Positions 58,200 to 64,000 of a DNA stretch of 64,000 nt are shown one piece after another. Origin of the DNA: Pomphorhynchus laevis (lineage: Eukaryota; Acanthocephala; Palaeacanthocephala; Echinorhynchida; Pomphorhynchidae); NCBI GenBank assembly GCA_012934845.2, contig WNNJ02000556.1, positions 1-64,000 on the forward strand, given 5' to 3'. The notes under the pieces were generated by a model that worked only from the letters and a program-made list of their open reading frames with translations, did not search any database and was not told the DNA's origin. A program made the translations under genes and the position numbers. Each line of letters begins with the position of its first letter. Positions within the stretch are counted from its first letter, which is position 1.

Positions 58200-58870
58200 T
58201 AACGATATTATTGTATTAAATAAAAGATAATACATTAAATAATAAAATTTTAAGAATCGCAACAATTTGTAACGATATCGGCTTTCTTGAAAACCATTTA
58301 AATAATTTAATATATGAATAATTTAAACTAGGTCACTATAGAAATATCATTGAAGAAAAAATAGTAAAATATATAAATCAACAAAATATTATTAACAACA
58401 CATTTAAACTCTGTAGTGGAGAATGTTTATGGATGGATAATAAATAATATACTTGGTATTCGAATAAGATACAATATAATCAATTTCCAACAGAGTAAAT
58501 ACGCGCATTAGCACATTTTAAGATACTATATAATCCAATTTTATCATAGGAAATACGTCATTAGCATGTATTTGACTCCGCTTTATGTTGGGTCGAGTAA
58601 TAGCGGCCGAAACCTGATAGCATAGCAGTTCCTCTTGATTAGCCCTAATCCTTATTATGATACATCGCCTGTTATTTATTAGTCATCTCGTAAACATCGA
58701 TTTTTATTTTAAATTTCAATTTTGAATTTTAACTTGATATAAGTTATATGAAATCGTATATGACATTCATAGTTTATTATTTAATGATTAAATTTTGATT
58801 TAACATCATTATTTTTTAGTTTTATAGCTATATAAAATACGTAAACTCAGTTAGATGATTTAATTATTTA
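58200..58870 (+). mobile_element. Naiad 3' fragment with terminal repeat
   Basis: Decayed 3' coding end (aatacattaaataataaaat, aacgatatcggctttcttga, tatataaatcaacaaaatat), then terminus with core at 58,568-58,640 (tccgctttatgttgggtcga, gcggccgaaacctgatagca, tagcagttcctcttgat) and end signature cgtaaactcagttagatga. Part of the 5' side of the core is duplicated (58,470-58,560). Confidence 0.8.
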
Positions 58871-61690
58871 AAATATTTCTTCTGAGAAATTGATCATCAT
58901 AAATCATTCAACTTTATTTGAATTTTTCGAAATAAAGTAATCCAACTTTATTTAGCTGTTCTTAAATCTCTTATAAAATCAGATTATCTTTTATTTGCAC
59001 GTTTTACATATACGTTTCATCGTGTAGCGTAGTTTATCTGTAACAAAATAATTCTACAACATAGGCTATACTAAATAATGAGAAACAAGGATACTTTACA
59101 ACCTTGTGACAAGCGTTCATCTAGTTTCTGTTAATAAAGAAAAGAATGTGATGCGAATTCTGGCCGTACTATGTAGAAATTGTTGCTATTTGAGCATGAA
59201 TAGCCCGCTGTTAAAACCAAAATAAACATCAATATTATGTCTTGATAGACTTAATGTTCAATTAAAGAAGTATAAATTACTTAAGCTAAATCACCTCCTT
59301 ACAGTATTGAATCTTGACGGGTACATTTCCATTATTCCCACATTGCTGGAGTTATAAATGATCTATCCTTCAACATTTGTTGCATAATTGTTTTTCTGAT
59401 CGGTTAACCTTCCCTAATACTTTTGTGCAATGAACTTTTTACCACCTTATATGATATGCAATCATCAAAATGTTTCTTTACCACATAATACTCGCTAACA
59501 TGTGTTTATGTTATTTCTTCGTTCTGCTGACACACGGTATTACCAAGAAAAATTATTTACAAAAATATAGCAATTGTTTTCCATCAATCGTTGTCATTAA
59601 ACACAACTTTACGTGGTTTTCTTCTTCTTGATTGACATTTACTTTGCCTTGTGCTTGCCATATACTTGTCACATTACTTGTTCTATCGACAAGGAACCAC
59701 CACATTACAAAATAAAACGAGTTGAAAAATCATCCAATCAGATTTGCTAATACAACAAATTGCATGCCAATACAACCACAGATTAAAAATAACAAAATAA
59801 AGAATGTTCGTATTGTTTTCCACTAAACAAAAAATCACCAATGTTCATAATGATCAACCAAACACAAATATATTGATTGAATATAATATGAGCAAAAGCA
59901 TATTTTTAAAAGTTTTCAGTAGTCAAGTTCTAAAACAGGTTTCCAATAAAATAATACTGAATGCAAGCTAAAAAGGCTCGAAATAGAATATCCAATAAGG
60001 TATCCGATTAGACAAATCAATGATAAAATCAAAGTTTATTAAAAGATTTTGATGTTTTATTATCCAATAAATCAAAAAATTACACGATAAAACGAAGTAC
60101 TTGGTCTTAATAGAATTATAGCCTAGACACATTGAAGATTTATTTCTGACCAACAATAATTTGTTCATATGTACTGATCTATTGATATTCATTCATGAAA
60201 AGATTTCAAAATTTTTAAATTATTAATGAATATAAAGCCAAATAAATTATTTCTTTCATATTAAGGATATATCAGCTTATACCGAGCAGCATGCAATAGT
60301 CAAAGATCACAAAAGATCATTTGTATTTTTACGAAATATAAACAAATTTTAATTTATAATAAGTCAAATTACAAACTGACCAACCGAATAGATTAATGAT
60401 TTCGCTTGGACTCAATTTAATGCAGCTGAAGCAACCGTAACGAGTTGACCTTTATAAATTTGCAGAAAACATAATTCGCTACCTGTTTCGAATGAATTAA
60501 CCTGCATTTGTTAAATGCCAAAAACTGATTTCTTAATTGGTTTATAATACAGACAAAAAGAATTAAATAAGATAAATTACGATACGCTGTTTGTCAAGAA
60601 GAACGATATACATATTTAAAAATATTCTAAAAAACAACAAGAATGTTTACATTTACCAAGTTGATAAGTTCATAGTAAATCATATTATATAATCCGCAAA
60701 TAAAGTATATTGTGTAATTTTGTAATCGATTCTCCATGGCTATTAAACCAATTTGAAAAAGTTAGTGCACAATTTGAAAAAATTCTATAGAACAGTAAAA
60801 AAACTGAAAAATGAATAAGATAAATGAGAAAATCTGTTCAAGCATCCAACCTACTCGTAAGTTAACATTATTAACGGTGTTCAAATAGTATATCTATCAA
60901 CTCTTCAATGATTGCATATGATAATTTGTTTAATAACTATAATTTAGTAACTTTAATTAGGACTGTACATCATACTGCTTTGATGTGAAGGATACTTTCA
61001 CAAACATTTAAATGAGAGAATTAATCCTACATATTGTAACAACATTGACTCTTAAAAAGGGAGTGACAGAGTGGTTTAATTCTTCCGTAGTTTATAGTAT
61101 AGAAATTTAGAAACTGTTTACAACTAATTAAGAGTTTTGCTCGCTTTTATAACTTACGCAAGCAACTAAAAACTACAAATATGGATTTTCATAAAAGTTT
61201 TCATCGGTAAATAAGATAAATTTGTTCTTAAATGTTAGTGAAGGAGTAATAACTTCTGTGTTCATCGTAATTTTCATTACTTAGATTACCAAAATTATAA
61301 AATAAACTGAACTTCATCTAACATGTCGTCACTGACGATAAAACTTGCTGGCTTGGATATTCGTAGACAACAATGATTGCCGATAAGCGATGAAGAATGA
61401 ATAACTCTTACTGACTGTGCAACAATTGAGATGGTATGAAATAACTCTTAATGTCTTAATAACTCTTACTGTCTGTCAACAATTGAGAATATCCATTTTT
61501 ATGCCTAAGCCAATATTCTCAGGTGTAGATTTATACTCAAAAGTTTATTTTCGATTGCCCTAACTTTATTGACAAAAACAACATTTGTGTACCAGAGCCG
61601 AATCTATTGTAGCTTTTTGTTTTTTAAAGACTCTGAAATTCTTCTGGTTATGGCACGACTTATTGCTCACATGTATTGTTCCTATTCTTG
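58871..61690. other. AT-rich non-coding stretch
   Basis: No coding signal, RNA gene or shared repeat recognised over 2.8 kb. Short frames here are chance-length. Confidence 0.45.
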
Positions 61691-61693
61691 ATA

Positions 61694-61970
61694 CAGCAGG
61701 ACGCTACTAATCATCTTGTGTGGGTCTCATCAGCTGATGACCCAGACCTACATTTCAAATTTTGAAGCTTATCATCAGCTTACTCTGTACACTGGTGCTG
61801 ATCGGATTACTCCGTACACTGGTGTTGATCGGATTACTCTGTACACTGGTGCTAATCCGATCAGCATCAGTGTACGGAGTAAGCTGATGATAAGGTTCAA
61901 AACTTGAAATGTAGGTCTAGGTCAGCAGATGATAAGACTTACCCAGACTGATTAGTATCGTCCTGCTAAA
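61694..61970. repeat. Palindromic element with 27-bp tandem repeats
   Basis: Arms of about 115 bp (61,694-61,807 and 61,857-61,970) are imperfect inverted copies, starting agcaggacgctactaatca and ending in the matching complement. The centre holds three 27-bp units with gtacactggtg at 61,787, 61,814 and 61,841. Each arm contains tgaaatgtaggtct and CTGATGA-like strings in the same order as the 361-bp satellite motif (gaaatgtaggcgt, ctgatgag). It therefore looks like a mobile or folded relative of that satellite. Confidence 0.75.
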
Positions 61971-61979
61971 TCACGAATA

Positions 61980-63390
61980 AGATTAATACCTGTGAGGATA
62001 ATGTCGTGCCACAATCAGGAAAATATGAGCTCCCATATGCAATTAAGTTAAATTAAAAAATATTCTGAAATGATTTCAACAAAGTAACATGGCAAAACAA
62101 GTCCAGCAAAACGATTTATTCCTACCACACAAGATCGCACAAGATCAAACTGAGAAAATATAACAAGTGTAAATAATTTTAAATGACAAGTCATTATTTA
62201 ATTAAATAATACAGGAATGATCTGACTTTAAGTCTTTAATTACAAATTAGAGAAAGCTCGAGTATAGAATTCTAATTTATTTATTGTTTAAATAATCATA
62301 ACTACTATTACTTTAAATTTTAGATAATTATATTAACAACTGCAAATGCGAAGATTGTTTATCATAAAACATTGCCGAATTTTGTTAAATTGTTTACTAT
62401 TTGTAAGCTATTCGCAATACATGTAAGATAATCAAGGAACGACTGCACAAATAGATTTAAAAATAGTGAAAAATAAGGATTGTATTAATTTAGAAATTTC
62501 CTCTTAGCAGAATCAATTAATAGAGAGTTACTTATCATCTCCAATGCATGTATTGAAAATATGCAGCTTGGGTAAAATAGAAATTTTTATCAAGAAAATA
62601 AAAACATTAGAGAAAAATATTCAAATTTGCACATGTAACTTATTATATATAATGAATGCATAAGCATTTGAAATTTTTTATAATAAATTGTACTTTCTCT
62701 GGTATTTGGTCCGGAAATTGATTGGAGACAAACCTTCCCTATGTCGAAAATAATAAATTCAAACATCGATCAAATCAAAATAGATCAAGTAGATCATTTT
62801 TGTAGAAACTAAGTTGATGGATACTGATAGTCACAAGTGATTAGTTAAAAAGTTGTAAAAAGGTGGGGAGAATATTCAAAAACATTATAAAGAAAAGAGC
62901 TTCGTTACACTGTATTTGGAAAACTCTTACCGTTAAAAATTAAAGTGGTATAGAGGATTCCAAAAGTAGCAAGGTTTCACTTTAAGCCTTTCTATGAATG
63001 AGGTAGGTCGAACATGCCTTAATTATTATCTGGAATGTAAAATTATCCACTGACAATAAATCATATTATCAATTGATGAAGATTCCACATTGTGTTATAA
63101 CTAGGGAATGATTTGATAAGTTGTTTGATAAGGAGTTCTAATCATTAATTATTATTTGCTCATACTATATGTATAGTATGATCAAATAACATATAAAGGA
63201 AACAAAGACAATAATAAATTATGTATTTTCAAACTTACAATAGTAAAGCTGACTGTAATTATGATATGCATTATTGTAAATAATTAATAAAGTAGACATA
63301 TTTGTGATATTTGTTTACTTTTATTTTTAAAATAAATATCGCATATTCGAAAATCCAGCAAAAATAAAATTTCGAATGAAGCATATTTAC
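61980..63390. other. AT-rich stretch, nothing recognised
   Basis: No genes or shared repeats seen. A short palindrome catactatatgtatagtatg lies at 63,160-63,180. Confidence 0.45.
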
Positions 63391-63394
63391 GAAT

Positions 63395-64000
63395 CAGATA
63401 AAATAACTGATCCTACGTATTTTATATTATATATAAATAAAAATAAAGATAAATAATAAATAATTAAATAATATTTTATACTATTTATATTTGTATAACG
63501 AAAGCATTTATAATTATAATTCAAAATAAAATATAATTTCTATGAATTTATTAATAATAATACACTACTTATCGAATAAGGAATATAAGTCATTAGAAGG
63601 AACTTTTAGATTATCAGATTTCGGCCACAATTCTTCCACCAAACATGGCAGCGTGGCCAAATATATGTAAATTTCGATTACCTAGTGTATTATCTGTCTA
63701 CAGAGCTATATCTCAGTCCTATTGAGTCGTTCCATATACTATATATTATTTATATAATATTTTTTATATTTATATATTATTTATACGATATATAAATAAA
63801 AATTGAGATAAATAATAAATAATTATATAAGATTTGATACAATTTATATTTATATCAAGATAAAATAAAAAATTGAAATTTAAAATAAACGTCATTTTTA
63901 TGAATTGACTAATAAATAACAGACGATGTATAAGAATAAGGGATAGAGATCATCAGGAGGAACTGCTATGCTATCAGGATTCGGCTTATATTCCTCGATC
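63395..64000 (-). repeat. Two Naiad terminal repeats, minus orientation, cut by the window end
   Basis: First: taactgatcctacgtatttt (63,404), AT-rich part, core in complement at 63,590-63,665 with GGCCAC and GTGGCC as the first helix, a compensatory variant of GGCCCC/GGGGCC. Second: AT-rich part from 63,780, then gatagagatcatcaggagga and ctgctatgctatcaggattc, running off the end at 64,000. Confidence 0.8.

Overview
The window is about three quarters A+T and looks like a repeat-rich stretch of an invertebrate animal genome. The phylum cannot be fixed from the sequence. The eukaryotic assignment rests on one phosphoacetylglucosamine mutase gene (PGM3/AGM1, 31.0-32.9 kb, minus), a broken calmodulin copy (27.6-27.9 kb), several non-LTR retrotransposons, many Penelope-like elements (PLEs) and satellite DNA. 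No rRNA, tRNA, CRISPR or bacterial operon structure was seen, and no capsid- or envelope-bearing element was recognised.

Layout. 0-4 kb: a 251-bp tandem repeat, a LINE tail with a restriction-like endonuclease, and a palindromic unit carrying a complete type III hammerhead ribozyme fold. 7.2-10.6 kb: a decayed AP-endonuclease LINE. 10.6-22.2 kb: Naiad-type PLEs (GIY-YIG endonuclease ahead of the reverse transcriptase), one split by a restriction-like-endonuclease LINE. 23.2-25.5 kb: a 361-bp satellite array that flips orientation in the middle. 26-28.3 kb: a LINE tail running in frame into a calmodulin pseudogene, plus termini of a second PLE family. 28.5-40 kb: Naiad termini, SINE/RTE-like copies, the PGM3 gene, a LINE fragment and the best preserved Naiad (36.9-39.96 kb). 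40-51 kb: mostly anonymous AT-rich DNA with a long (AT)n run. 51-52.1 kb: a GIY-YIG fragment of a canonical PLE. 52.9-54.7 kb: two Naiad 3' halves joined in inverted orientation. 55-64 kb: solo Naiad termini and a small palindromic element.

The host contributes one apparently working gene; the rest is mobile or repeated DNA. The most striking theme is the number of ribozyme-like folds in unrelated repeats: a textbook type III hammerhead (3.73-3.81 kb), minimal hammerhead-like cores in the second PLE family with compensatory stem changes, twister-like motifs in the SINE/RTE copies, and a motif shared by the satellite and the Naiad termini. In that last motif all hammerhead core strings and pairing strands are present, but in the reversed cyclic order, so the fold would have to be pseudoknotted; I know of no described family with this arrangement. 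Activity of all these motifs is inferred, not shown.
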